Shown: in pieces, positions 8,946 through 17,166 of the stretch
Numbering within the stretch: the first letter of the stretch is position 1
Layout: every line of letters begins with the position of its first letter
Source: J029 sp964482495
GTDB taxonomy: Bacteria > Planctomycetota > UBA1135
Assembly: GCA_964482495.1 (NCBI GenBank)
Contig: CAYZXS010000016.1
Span: forward strand, 12,629 to 76,628
Reading direction: 5' to 3'
Length of the DNA stretch: 64,000 nt
Position numbers and translations under genes: made by a program
Notes under the pieces: generated by a model
What the model was told of the DNA's origin: nothing
The model's input: only the letters and a program-made list of their open reading frames with translations
Databases searched by the model: none

Positions 8946-9466
8946 GCCGGGAAGGCCTGGGGCACGAGGAAGGCCGGTCGCGGCGGCGCCGGCAGGTGGC
9001 CTGCAGCCTCGGTGACCACCCGCCCGACGACGCTGGACTGGGCGTAGACCGGGGCTTTCCCGCCCTGGATCCAGTAGCCGGCGCAACCCGCGACCGTCGC
9101 CAGGATGAGCGCCGCCAGGGCGCCGCCCAGAGCGCCGCCGACGCGGCCTGCCCAACCGCGCGCGCCGGGGCCTTCGCCGAGCAGCAGCCTCCGCAGCACC
9201 GTCAGGCCGGGCCAGACCACCACGAACAGGCCGAGCCCGAGGCGGGCGCCGAGCAGGCGGGAATCGCTGCCTTGTTCGGCCGCTGAGGAGAGGAGCGCCA
9301 GCAGAGGCGTGGATACCAGGCCGACGATCACCAGCGACAGGAGCAGCACCACCAAGCGGCTAAACTGGTGCACCGTACCCCGGAAGGCCCCCGCCACGAC
9401 GCCGTAGGCGAGCAAGGTCAGGGCCACCCAGTCCAGCCACTGCAGGTCGACGAGGAATTCAGGCAC
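8942..9466 (-). CDS. CvpA-family membrane protein
   Basis: A 174-residue membrane protein with about four hydrophobic segments (around residues 10-28, 38-58, 70-92 and 105-125). The pattern is typical of the CvpA/colicin V production family: LDWVALTLLAYGVVAGAFRG at the N-terminus, a central polar loop, then a GGALGGALAALI helix. CvpA proteins affect envelope homeostasis, but the biochemical role is unsettled. GTG start at 9466, diverging from the gene at 9496 with only 29 nt between them, so any promoters must overlap. Confidence 0.65.
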   Translation of the reverse strand: MPEFLVDLQWLDWVALTLLAYGVVAGAFRGTVHQFSRLVVLLLSLVIVGLVSTPLLALLSSAAEQGSDSRLLGARLGLGLFVVVWPGLTVLRRLLLGEGPGARGWAGRVGGALGGALAALILATVAGCAGYWIQGGKAPVYAQSSVVGRVVTEAAGHLPAPPRPAFLVPQAFPA

Positions 9467-9495
9467 GCCGAAGTTTGCCCTCTCTCGGGCCAGAG

Positions 9496-11178
9496 ATGCA
9501 AGAAGACGACCTCCGCTCCGCTCCCGTGATCCGGCTCCTCGATGAGCTGGAGCTTCGGGTCACCCGCTCGGCGGACCTCCAGCGCGAGTGGAGGGACGCC
9601 TGGACCGGTTTCCCGGGGCGCGCGCACCTCGGGGGAGCCGCGCGCTTCCGCGAGTGGTTCCTGCTGGAGCGGGAATCCGAGGTGCTGGGGGCGATCCCGG
9701 CCCAGGTGTGGACCCCGGAGCCGGTGCCGGAGGCCTCACCCTGGAACGCCTTGCTCGACAACTTCCTCGGCATCTTCCAGGTGGTCGATACCACCGAGAC
9801 CGGGGAGCTGGTGCTCGAGGACCTCTGGAGCGGCCAGGCCCTGCGGTGGATCCCGGCCGAAGAGCAGGACGTGCTCGGGCCGGAGTCCCTGATCATCGGC
9901 CGCTTCGTGCTCGGCGCCGAGGGCCGGCATGAGGCCCTGCCCGGGGTCTACTCCTGCACCGCGCCGGGGCTCCCCGAAGCGATCGAGCGGGACCTGAACG
10001 CCTGGCGGGCGGAGCACCCCCGGAGCCGCCTCTCCCAACTGGAGTGCGAGAACCTGTTCGCGCCTCTGCTCGGTGGCGGGGGGGCGGGTGGCGAGGCGCC
10101 GGGCCCAGGCTTCGGGGAAGGGAGCGACGGCGGGGCGGCGGACCCGGAGATCGAACGCGCTCACGCCGAAGCGCAGCTCAGCGCCGTGCTCGACGGCATC
10201 CCTGGCTGGGACCGAGAGAGCTGGTCGAGGCTCCTCGAGGCCGAGGGGCCCGCGGGTTTCCTCGACCGCGTCGCCTTCGAGACCGAGGTCGACCTCGAGC
10301 AGGCGCGTCGGCTGGTCTACGCGCTGGTCGCGGACGCTGGACCGGCGCTCGCGCCCGCCTTCCCGGGAGCACCGGCTGAAGCCGGCGAAACCGGGGGAGG
10401 GGAGGCCGGGACCGCGGGTGATGAGGTCCGTGACGTCGAGCTGGCCTTGGAGCGCTATGACCGGCTCCGGCGAGAGGGCGGCGATCTCGAAGCCTCCTTC
10501 CGCCAGCTCGAAGCCGACCTCGGCCTGGAGCACGGCGCAAGCATGGAGCGGGAGGAGACCCAGCCGGTGGGTCCAGTGGGAGCTCCCGCCGTAGAGGACT
10601 TGTCCTTGACCTTCCGCTGGGAGCGAGAGGCCGCGGGGTCGCCGCTGACCGCCTCCGAAGAAGAGGCCCTCGGAGCGCTGGGCGACTTCCTGAAGACCCT
10701 GCAATCCGCGACCGAAGCGGAGCCGACCGCGGCCGAGGCGGCAGCGGCGAGCTGCCTGCGGCGAGACCGGGTCCTGGCCTTCCTGTTGCTGGCGGAAGAC
10801 GGTCCAGCCTTCCGTCGCCGCAGCCAGTCATTAACGCCCTTCCTGGGCTGGTGCGCGCGCGAACAAGATGAACCGGTGGGTGACCTGGCGGAAGCCCTGG
10901 CGGGAGGCTTGGGGCGCAAGCTCGAGCTGGCGGTGGAGGGCAACCGTTCCATGGCCGAGGCCAATCGGACCGCCTCGAGCCAGGCCCGGGTGGTGGGCGC
11001 GGGGCCGGTGATGGTGGCGGCAGCAGGCGGCGAGCGATGCGCCGTGGAGGGCATCCCGGAGGATTGCGCCTCAGCGGTCGAAGTGGATGACCTCCTGGCC
11101 GGCACCTGGCGGAGCGGCCGCTTCCTCGCGGCACGTTGGCTCCCGGCCGAGGTCCTGGACGCGCCTGACGGCGCCTGA
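9496..11178 (+). CDS. Uncharacterised 560-residue acidic protein
   Basis: No family recognised. I prefer ATG 9496 over the in-frame TTG at 9475, which adds seven residues. The N-terminal 150 residues look globular (FREWFLLERESEVLGAIP, LDNFLGIFQVVD), followed by a Gly-rich linker near 195-215. A helical acidic middle and a C-terminal part ending in a beta-rich segment (AGTWRSGRFLAARWLP) complete it. No signal peptide or membrane span, so probably cytoplasmic. It stands alone: divergent from the cvpA-like gene and convergent with the Nfu-like gene. Confidence 0.6.
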   Translation: MQEDDLRSAPVIRLLDELELRVTRSADLQREWRDAWTGFPGRAHLGGAARFREWFLLERESEVLGAIPAQVWTPEPVPEASPWNALLDNFLGIFQVVDTTETGELVLEDLWSGQALRWIPAEEQDVLGPESLIIGRFVLGAEGRHEALPGVYSCTAPGLPEAIERDLNAWRAEHPRSRLSQLECENLFAPLLGGGGAGGEAPGPGFGEGSDGGAADPEIERAHAEAQLSAVLDGIPGWDRESWSRLLEAEGPAGFLDRVAFETEVDLEQARRLVYALVADAGPALAPAFPGAPAEAGETGGGEAGTAGDEVRDVELALERYDRLRREGGDLEASFRQLEADLGLEHGASMEREETQPVGPVGAPAVEDLSLTFRWEREAAGSPLTASEEEALGALGDFLKTLQSATEAEPTAAEAAAASCLRRDRVLAFLLLAEDGPAFRRRSQSLTPFLGWCAREQDEPVGDLAEALAGGLGRKLELAVEGNRSMAEANRTASSQARVVGAGPVMVAAAGGERCAVEGIPEDCASAVEVDDLLAGTWRSGRFLAARWLPAEVLDAPDGA

Positions 11179-11190
11179 GTTCAAGACCAG

Positions 11191-11499
11191 TCAGGCCGGC
11201 TCGAAGGTCGCTTCCTGGGCCAGGAAGTGGTCGCGCAGGATCGGCTGGACCGCCTCCAGGATGGAGTCCCAGGCGGTGCCGGGGTCGCGGACCAAGGTGA
11301 CTCGATCCTCGCGGAGGGAGACGATCGCGACCCCAGGCAAGGCCATCAGGGCGTCGACGCCGGGGTGGCCGGAGGCAGACCCAGGCCGGTCCTGGGTCCA
11401 GCAACCGCCAGGGTAGATGGCGTAGGGCAGGCGGTAGACCGCCCGGTAGGGATGGAAGCCGATCTCGGGAGGAACAGGATCCACGGGGGTACGGGCCAT
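11191..11499 (-). CDS. Nfu/NifU N-terminal-domain protein (stand-alone)
   Basis: A 102-residue protein. The second half (LMALPGVAIVSLREDRVTLVR, then ILEAVQPILRDHF) matches the Nfu N-terminal domain pattern of the form LFxIxGVxxVxxxxDFITVxK followed by a helical xxxIxxxIxxxF segment. The cysteine-bearing C-terminal NifU domain (CxxC) that holds the Fe-S cluster is absent, so if related to Fe-S assembly it can only be an accessory or docking protein. Tail-to-tail with the preceding gene, 12 nt apart. Confidence 0.5.
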   Translation of the reverse strand: MARTPVDPVPPEIGFHPYRAVYRLPYAIYPGGCWTQDRPGSASGHPGVDALMALPGVAIVSLREDRVTLVRDPGTAWDSILEAVQPILRDHFLAQEATFEPA

Positions 11500-11608
11500 C
11501 CTGGAAGTTAAGGCGGCCGCCGCCGTTTTCCAGACCGGACCTGCGGGGATGGCGACAGGGAAGGAGGGGGGGATTGCCGGGCTCGCGGCTGCTTACCTAG
11601 AGAGTCCG

Positions 11609-11622
11609 ATAATATAAATTAT
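11609..11622. other. Run of 14 consecutive A/T bases
   Basis: An uninterrupted A/T run in an otherwise very GC-rich gene boundary (11500-11715), between divergently oriented genes. It may be an easily melted element, such as a promoter -10/UP region or a duplex-unwinding element. No well-placed -35 hexamer accompanies it. Confidence 0.5.
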
Positions 11623-11714
11623 GTTGTCACGAAGTGGAGTCGGATCCGCCGAATCCGTAGGATTGCCCGTCTGCGCCCTCCCAATTCCGGCGCAGAAGCC
11701 CCATTCCAGCCGAT

Positions 11715-11747
11715 TGTGGAAAGCCCTGTGGAAAAGCCTGTGGATAA
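11715..11747 (+). repeat. Three DnaA-box-like 9-mers phased at 12 nt
   Basis: TGTGGAAAG (11715-11723), TGTGGAAAA (11727-11735) and TGTGGATAA (11739-11747). The last is the perfect reverse complement of the DnaA box TTATCCACA; the other two differ by two and one bases. They lie about 95 nt from the A/T run at 11609. The 12-nt period is also in phase with the MaoC reading frame (GTG-GAx-Axx-CCT codons), so a coding repeat is an alternative reading. Confidence 0.45.
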
Positions 11748-12231
11748 GGCCGGGAAAACCGAAAGCCCGGCCCGCTCCTTCGAGTCCTTCGAGATCGGTG
11801 AGTCCCACCGGTCCCCGGTCCGGGTCCTCGAGCAAGGGACGATCGAGGCCTTCGCCGATGTCACTGGCGACAAGAACCCGATTCACCTCGACCCCGAGTT
11901 CGCGCGCGGCACGGTGTTCCGCGGCACGGTCGCCCATGGCCTGCTGCTGACTTCGCTGCTCGCGGGCATGGCCTTCGACTACGGTCTGCTGGGCAAGAAC
12001 ATCCTGGCCCTCGAGAGCTCCGAAGAACGCTACCTCGCGCCGGTCCGCCCAGGCGACCGGATCCGCGGCACCGTCACCATCTGCGGCAAGGACGCAGACG
12101 TCAGCAAGCGCTGCGGGCGGGTCCGCTGGGACCTGAAGATGTTCAAGATCACCGGCGAAGGAAGCCAGGAACTGGTGCTCCAGGTCTACTGGAACACGCT
12201 GGTCTTCAAGGAGCGCTATCTGCGCCCCTAG
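11716..12231 (+). CDS. MaoC-like (R)-specific hydratase/dehydratase
   Basis: A hot-dog-fold protein of 171 residues from GTG 11716 (in-frame GTGs at 11728 and 11740 are equally possible; none has a convincing ribosome-binding site). The hydratase-2 motif is clear: DVTGDKNPIHLD with catalytic Asp and His, followed by FRGTVAHGLL. Family members hydrate enoyl-CoA or dehydrate 3-hydroxyacyl chains. The first residues after 11716 are a short repeat (ESPVEKPVDK) encoded by the DnaA-box-like triplet, favouring the later starts. Its 3' end overlaps the convergent phosphatase by 4 nt. Confidence 0.8.
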   Translation: MESPVEKPVDKAGKTESPARSFESFEIGESHRSPVRVLEQGTIEAFADVTGDKNPIHLDPEFARGTVFRGTVAHGLLLTSLLAGMAFDYGLLGKNILALESSEERYLAPVRPGDRIRGTVTICGKDADVSKRCGRVRWDLKMFKITGEGSQELVLQVYWNTLVFKERYLRP

Positions 12232-12839
12232 GCCTCGTCTTCGCCGCCCCGGCGTCCCGTCCAATGGACCTGGGCGGTTCCCTCGACGGCGTCGATTCGG
12301 CTGACCGAGCCCGTAGGAAGTCGCAAAGACGACCACCGCTCCAGGGGCAAGCCAGCGGCCGCTGCGAGCATGGCCCGGGTCGGGAACAGATGGGAGACCA
12401 CCACCACGGTCTCGCCTTCGTGCCTCTGGGCGAGCCGGTCCTGGACCTTCAAGCACCGGTCGCGGAGGTCGCCGAGGGATTCCCCGCCATGTCCGCGCCA
12501 GGTCTCCAAGTCGAGCCGGTGTCGGTCCAGATCCCCCGGCCAGCGCGTCTCGACCTGCTCCGGCGTGTGCCCGGTCCAGCGCCCGCGGTCGATCTCGCGG
12601 AGCTCCGGGACGATCTCGAGCGGCACCGCTCGCCGGCCAGCCAGGACTTGTTCCGCCCCGTAGCGGGCTCGCGAGAGCGGGCTGCTGTAGACCGCCGTCA
12701 CGGGTTCATCGGCGATCAGGCGGGCGGCGGCGCGAGCCTCGCGCCGGCCCCGGTCGCTCAGGTCGACCTCGGTGCCGCCGTAGAAGGCGCCGGGAGCCGG
12801 CGGGATCACCTCGCCGTGGCGGATCAGGAACAGCCTCAC
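12228..12839 (-). CDS. Histidine phosphatase family protein (phosphoglycerate mutase-like)
   Basis: A 203-residue phosphatase with the N-terminal phospho-acceptor motif RHGE (His8), YSSPLSRAR, and the second catalytic His in VVVVSHLFP. Length and the LSDRGRREA segment resemble alpha-ribazole phosphatase/broad-specificity phosphatases, but no cobalamin genes are nearby, so the substrate is open. GTG start 12839. A GAGAAT hexamer sits 6 nt upstream, a possible leaderless -10. It diverges from the HEAT-repeat gene at 12938. Confidence 0.75.
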   Translation of the reverse strand: MRLFLIRHGEVIPPAPGAFYGGTEVDLSDRGRREARAAARLIADEPVTAVYSSPLSRARYGAEQVLAGRRAVPLEIVPELREIDRGRWTGHTPEQVETRWPGDLDRHRLDLETWRGHGGESLGDLRDRCLKVQDRLAQRHEGETVVVVSHLFPTRAMLAAAAGLPLERWSSLRLPTGSVSRIDAVEGTAQVHWTGRRGGEDEA

Positions 12840-12868
12840 GGGGGCATTCTCCGGCCGCAGCAGGCGGA

Positions 12869-12896
12869 TTCAAAGCCGTTGCCTGGGTGGTATCCT
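12869..12896 (+). promoter_or_regulatory. Candidate promoter of the first HEAT-repeat gene
   Basis: TTCAAA (12869-12874) is followed after 16 nt by TATCCT (12891-12896), preceded by TG at 12888-12889, giving an extended -10. The predicted leader is about 35 nt. The same TGG-TAnnCT arrangement occurs before the paralogous gene (15011-15018). Confidence 0.45.
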
Positions 12897-12937
12897 CCAC
12901 TAGAGCCTCGCAGACCGGCATTCCGCTGGACGCTCGG

Positions 12938-14947
12938 ATGACCCGCCCCGCTCCCTCCCTCGCCGCCTCGCTGGCGCTGCTCCTCCTCGGGAGCGCCGCC
13001 TGGGCCAGCCCGCAGACCACCATCGGCGGCGGCTCCGGCGGCGTGAACATCGGCAATAAGGGCGGCGGCCACGAGACGATCGGCCCGGTCGATACCGTCG
13101 GTGAGCCTCCTCCCCCGCCGGAGGGCGGGCCGAAGGTCGGCGGCGGGCGACCTTGGGACCCTCCCGGGGTCGCTTCCTTCCCGCCCCCGCCCACCATGGG
13201 AACGGGCGCTGGGGCCCACCAGGGGCCGATCCGCATGCCCGATCTGCTGGAGGATGACTCCGAGTGGCTCTGGTGGTGGCGGCTGCAACGCTGGCACCGG
13301 CTCGAGGGCCCGGGGCCGCCCGAGCCGGGACCGGCGATCACGCCAGGCTCCGCGGGGTCTCCCCTGCCGGTGATCGGCGCGCCCGCAGCGGGCCCGACCG
13401 CCGCCGACCTGGTCGTCCCGATGCTGCTCGAAGCCTGGCAGCAGGAGCCCCGGCGAGCCGAGATGCGGTCGATCCTGCTCCAGGGCCTGGCCCGGGCAGG
13501 AGAAGGCCCCGCCATCGGCAACGCCCTGCGGCAGGGCCTCCAGGACACCGACCTGCGGGTGGTCGAGACCGCGGCGCTGGGCCTGGGCATCCTCGGGGAG
13601 CCGCACGCGATCCCGGTCCTGGCCGCCTTGGTCCGCGACGACCGCGCTGGCCGCGAGGCGGTCGGCCGCCACGAGGTCTCTCGCCAGGTCCGTTCCTTCG
13701 CCGCCTACGGCCTCGGGCTCTTGGCGGCTCGCAGCCCCTACCGCGGCCTGCGTGACAGCATCGCGGACGCCCTGCTCGACGGCCTGGCCGACCAGCGCCT
13801 GCCGGGGCCCGACCTCGGCGTCGCCTGCGTCCACGCCCTCGGGCTGTTCCCGGGAGAAGACGCCGCCGACCGCGTTCCTGCCCTGCTCGGTGTCCTCCGG
13901 GATCCCCGTCAGTACGACGTGGTGCGCGCCGCCGCGGCGACCTCGGTCGCCAAGCTGATGGCCCGCGCTGGTGACTCGGTCTTGGCGCGCGAGGCCCTGC
14001 GCCGGATCGCCAAGCGCCTGGAGGACCGCGGCGAGGACGACTTGGTCCGGTCCTCCTGCGCTCTGGCCCTCGGCCGGCTCGGTTCCCTGCCGCAGCTGGC
14101 CCCCCTCGCGGTGGACCCGCTGCTGACCCGCTTCCGCAAGGACAGCGACCCGCGGGTGCGTCACCTGTCCGCCATCGCCCTGGGCGAGCTCGGCGCCGGC
14201 ACCCACCCCGCAGCCCAGGTCGACGCCCTGCCGGCGTTGCTCGGCGGTCTGGCCGACGGGCCCGACCGCGACCGCGGCTGGTGCGCGATCGCGCTGGCCT
14301 GGTCGGCCTTGCTCACCCAGGAGGAAGGACGGGCGCTGCCGATGTCGGTGCCCCAGCGCGTGCTCGCCTCGTACCCGGACCGCAACCGCATGCAGCTGCG
14401 CTCCGCCGCCGGCATGGCCCTCGGGGTGATGCGCCACAGCCCTGCCCAGGCGGCCTTGAGCGAGGCTCTCGACGAGGTCGGGCATCCCGGCCTCCGCGCC
14501 GAGCTCGTCGCCGGACTGACCCTCCTGGCTGGCCCCGAGGCCCTCGCCACGCGGGTCCCCGACGAACTCAGCCGCCTCGATCCGCTGCGCGAGGAGTACC
14601 AGGCTGCCTGCCTGAGCCTGGCGCGGAGGGCCCCGGAGGCCCTGCTCGGGCTGCTGGTCGAGGGCGCCCAGGCCTCGACGGGCAGCTACAAGGGCGAGTA
14701 CGCCGCCGCGATCGGCCTCGGCTGGCTCAGCGGCGAACTCGACGCGATCCCGCCCCTGGTCGAGCTCTGGAAGAGCGGGAAGGCGCCTTTCGAGATCGAG
14801 GTCGCCGCCGTGCTCTCCCTCGGCCGTCTCGCCGAACCGGAGGGGCCGCGCTGGAACGCCGGCTACCTCGACCTCGTGAACCCCTTCGCGGCACCCCTGA
14901 CTCTGGTGGGAACTCCAGAAAGGCCAGGGGTTTGCGATCGCTTGTGA
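12938..14947 (+). CDS. Secreted HEAT-repeat protein (paralogue 1)
   Basis: A 669-residue exported protein. ATG 12938 begins a clear signal peptide (APSLAASLALLLLGSAAWAS). Residues about 27-110 are Gly/Pro-rich linker, then a Trp cluster (SEWLWWWRL), then about 500 residues of HEAT-like helical repeats (for example LGILGEPHAIPVLAALV, ALGRLGSLPQLAPL and ALGELGAG). The C-terminal RWNAGYLDLVNPF aligns with the end of the next gene's product, so the two are paralogues. HEAT solenoids bind proteins; the partner is unknown. Its frame closes at TGA 14947, 136 nt before the second paralogue. Confidence 0.8.
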   Translation: MTRPAPSLAASLALLLLGSAAWASPQTTIGGGSGGVNIGNKGGGHETIGPVDTVGEPPPPPEGGPKVGGGRPWDPPGVASFPPPPTMGTGAGAHQGPIRMPDLLEDDSEWLWWWRLQRWHRLEGPGPPEPGPAITPGSAGSPLPVIGAPAAGPTAADLVVPMLLEAWQQEPRRAEMRSILLQGLARAGEGPAIGNALRQGLQDTDLRVVETAALGLGILGEPHAIPVLAALVRDDRAGREAVGRHEVSRQVRSFAAYGLGLLAARSPYRGLRDSIADALLDGLADQRLPGPDLGVACVHALGLFPGEDAADRVPALLGVLRDPRQYDVVRAAAATSVAKLMARAGDSVLAREALRRIAKRLEDRGEDDLVRSSCALALGRLGSLPQLAPLAVDPLLTRFRKDSDPRVRHLSAIALGELGAGTHPAAQVDALPALLGGLADGPDRDRGWCAIALAWSALLTQEEGRALPMSVPQRVLASYPDRNRMQLRSAAGMALGVMRHSPAQAALSEALDEVGHPGLRAELVAGLTLLAGPEALATRVPDELSRLDPLREEYQAACLSLARRAPEALLGLLVEGAQASTGSYKGEYAAAIGLGWLSGELDAIPPLVELWKSGKAPFEIEVAAVLSLGRLAEPEGPRWNAGYLDLVNPFAAPLTLVGTPERPGVCDRL

Positions 14948-14963
14948 AGCCCGAGAGGGCGCC

Positions 14964-14979
14964 GTTACCCCCGGGTAAC
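14964..14979. repeat. Short inverted repeat between the two HEAT genes
   Basis: GTTACCC (14964-14970) and GGGTAAC (14973-14979) form a 7-bp dyad with a 2-nt spacer, 17 nt after the first HEAT gene and about 35 nt before the putative -10 of the second. The symmetry and position suit a protein-binding operator rather than a terminator, since no T-tract follows. Confidence 0.4.
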
Positions 14980-15010
14980 GCCCCGCGCTCGCGCCTGCGG
15001 TGCCCGGGGT

Positions 15011-15018
15011 GGTACACT
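15011..15018 (+). promoter_or_regulatory. Candidate extended -10 of the second HEAT gene
   Basis: TGG-TACACT: TG at 15010-15011 precedes TACACT (15013-15018). No clear -35 is visible, as expected for an extended -10 promoter. The predicted start near 15025 places the leader hairpin at 15030-15064 in the transcript. Confidence 0.4.
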
Positions 15019-15029
15019 CTTTGCCTTCC

Positions 15030-15064
15030 ATGGGTGACGGCCGATCCATCATGACGCCACCCAT
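15030..15064 (+). promoter_or_regulatory. Leader hairpin upstream of the second HEAT gene
   Basis: ATGGGTG (15030-15036) pairs with CACCCAT (15058-15064), with two more pairs after one mismatch. It ends about 8 nt before the AGGAG ribosome-binding site (15072-15076), so it could affect translation or mRNA stability. Confidence 0.35.
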
Positions 15065-15083
15065 ACGGATACAGGAGATACGA

Positions 15084-17108
15084 ATGAACCGCTGGCTGCT
15101 TCCCCTGACGCTGATCGCGTCCCTCGCCTTGGGGGCCGATCTGGCCGCCCACGGCGGCACCTACCGCGGGCCTGGCGACACCGTCCCGCCTGGTGGCGGC
15201 GGCGCTGCCACCCCCACGACGCCGACCGCCCCGGCCACCCCGGCCACTCCGGCGACCCCCGCCACCCCGGCCACGCCGTCCACTCCGGGGACGCCCTCGA
15301 CGCCGACCATCCCGACCGCTCCGGCGCAGAACCAGCCGAAGCAGGCGACCACCGGCGTCCCTCCCGGCGACGACCTGACGCGCTGGGTGTTCTGGTGGGA
15401 GTTCAACAAGGAGCCGTACCTGAACCTCAAGGCGAAGGTCCACGGCGGCACCATCTCCACCGGTGAGAACGAGCTGCTGACCGGCCTCGAGGCCTTCAAC
15501 ACCAGCAACAACACCTTCAAGCCGACCACCCAGCAGATCACCTCGATGGTGATCCCGGCGCTGCGGTCGGCCCTGGAGAACGAAGAGAGCATCGACATCC
15601 AGTCCTCGGCGATGGTGGCCCTGGCCAAGATCGGCCTCGACCCGACCGTCATCGATCTGTTCCAGCCGCAGCTGGAGGCCTCCAGCCAGGAGATCCGCGA
15701 GACCTCCGCGCTGGCCTACGGCATCCTCCAGAACCCGATCTCGCTGGACGTGCTCCGGCACCTGGCCTTCGACACTCCTGAGGGTCGCGCCTTCACCGGC
15801 AAGCAGACCGAGGTCTCCCCCCGGACGCGCGCCTTCGCGGCCTACGGCTTGGGCTTGCTGGCCTACGCCTCCGATGATCCGCAGTTCCGTGACGACATCG
15901 CCACCAGCCTGTGGGAGTTGCTGAGCACCGACCAGTCCTCGCTGAAGGACATCCGGGTCGCCTCCGTGATCGCCCTGGGCCTGACTCGCGTCGAGGGTCC
16001 CAAGCTCGAAGAGATCACCACCAACCTCTCCCTGTTCCTGGCTGACTCGACCAAGGACAAGCTGGTCCGGGCGCACTGCCCGAACGCGATCGCCAAGCTG
16101 GTCAACGCCAACGGCTCTCCGGAGCAGGCCGACCGCTTCGCGCGCGACATCAACGGCTACCTGGCCAAGAACAGCAAGGCCGAAGCCGAGGTCCTGCAGT
16201 CCGCCGTCCAGGCGGTCGGCATGCTGGCCCCCGCCTGCACTCCCACCACCCAGAGCGAGATCTTCAAGACCCTGGTGCGGGTCGAGAAGGACGGCAAGGA
16301 CATCCAGCAGAAGAACTTCTCGGCCATCTCCATGGCCTACCTCGGCGCCGCGGCGCCCGAGGGGAGCCCGATCCGGAACGACGTCACCGAGTTCCTGATG
16401 AAGCACACCGCCAAGGGCAGCACCAACTACCGCCCCTGGGCCGGTCTGGCGCTGGGCGTGATGTCCTTCAAGATGGAGGAGGCGAAGTCCGGCATGCTGC
16501 CCGAGGTCGCCGCTGAGGCGGTGCTCGCGCGCTTCAAGAAGGAGAGCGACCCGGCCAACAAGTCGGCCTTCGCGATCTCCCTCGGCCTGATGAAGTACCT
16601 CAAGGGCGAGAAGCTGATCTCGACCGAGCTGAAGAAGTCGAAGCAGCAGGAGCTGCGCGGCTACTGCGCCGTCGCCCTCGGCCTGATGGGCGCGCGGGAC
16701 CACCGCGAGTACATCTCCGAGATGGTCAGCGAGAGCCGCCGCCAGCCGGCCCTGCTGCAGCAGGCCTCGATCGCGCTCGGCCTGATGAACGACCACGAGG
16801 TCGTGGACACCCTGCTCCAGCTGATGAACCCGCCGGAGGGCCGCCCGGTGCTGTCGGTGCTGTCCGCCGCCGCGACCGCCATCGGCTTCATCGGCGACCA
16901 CCGCTCGGTCACCCCGCTCGTCGATCTGCTCGGCAACGACCGCGACTTCACCCCGCTCGGCCGCGCCTTCGCTGCCGTCGCGCTGGGCCTGGTGGCGGAT
17001 AAGGAGACCCTGCCGTGGAACTCCAAGATCGCCGAGAACCTGAACTACCGCGCCGCGGTCTCGACCCTTCGGGACCAGGCCGGCACGGGCATCCTGGACA
17101 TCCTCTAG
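15084..17108 (+). CDS. Secreted HEAT-repeat protein with Pro/Thr linker (paralogue 2)
   Basis: A 674-residue exported protein starting at ATG 15084 after an AGGAG site (15072-15076). The signal peptide (WLLPLTLIASLALGADLAA) is followed by a low-complexity Pro/Thr/Ala linker of about 40 residues made of TPATPATP-like units, then the Trp motif (RWVFWWEFN) shared with paralogue 1. About 500 residues of HEAT repeats follow (AYGLGLLAY, VIALGLTRV, ALGVMSFKM, AISLGLMKYL, AVALGLMGA). The C-terminus (LPWNSKIAENLNYRA, ending GILDIL) is conserved between the paralogues. Likely a cell-surface or periplasmic scaffold. Confidence 0.82.
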   Translation: MNRWLLPLTLIASLALGADLAAHGGTYRGPGDTVPPGGGGAATPTTPTAPATPATPATPATPATPSTPGTPSTPTIPTAPAQNQPKQATTGVPPGDDLTRWVFWWEFNKEPYLNLKAKVHGGTISTGENELLTGLEAFNTSNNTFKPTTQQITSMVIPALRSALENEESIDIQSSAMVALAKIGLDPTVIDLFQPQLEASSQEIRETSALAYGILQNPISLDVLRHLAFDTPEGRAFTGKQTEVSPRTRAFAAYGLGLLAYASDDPQFRDDIATSLWELLSTDQSSLKDIRVASVIALGLTRVEGPKLEEITTNLSLFLADSTKDKLVRAHCPNAIAKLVNANGSPEQADRFARDINGYLAKNSKAEAEVLQSAVQAVGMLAPACTPTTQSEIFKTLVRVEKDGKDIQQKNFSAISMAYLGAAAPEGSPIRNDVTEFLMKHTAKGSTNYRPWAGLALGVMSFKMEEAKSGMLPEVAAEAVLARFKKESDPANKSAFAISLGLMKYLKGEKLISTELKKSKQQELRGYCAVALGLMGARDHREYISEMVSESRRQPALLQQASIALGLMNDHEVVDTLLQLMNPPEGRPVLSVLSAAATAIGFIGDHRSVTPLVDLLGNDRDFTPLGRAFAAVALGLVADKETLPWNSKIAENLNYRAAVSTLRDQAGTGILDIL

Positions 17109-17130
17109 GGCGCCCTTCGTCTCTCCTGGA

Positions 17131-17163
17131 AGGAGCGGGCTTCGGCCCGCTCCTTTCCTTTTC
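17131..17163. terminator. Bidirectional-type terminator between convergent operons
   Basis: AGGAGCGGGC (17131-17140) and GCCCGCTCCT (17145-17154) form a perfect 10-bp stem with a TTCG tetraloop, followed by a pyrimidine-rich TTCCTTTTCCCC tract. It lies between the HEAT gene (+) and the end of the purM operon (-). Confidence 0.85.
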
Positions 17164-17166
17164 CCC

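Noticed and set aside
15195..15320. Tandem repeat in the Pro/Thr/Ala region as a possible CRISPR or regulatory repeat
   Set aside because: It is an in-frame low-complexity linker in a secreted protein with irregular units and no spacers.
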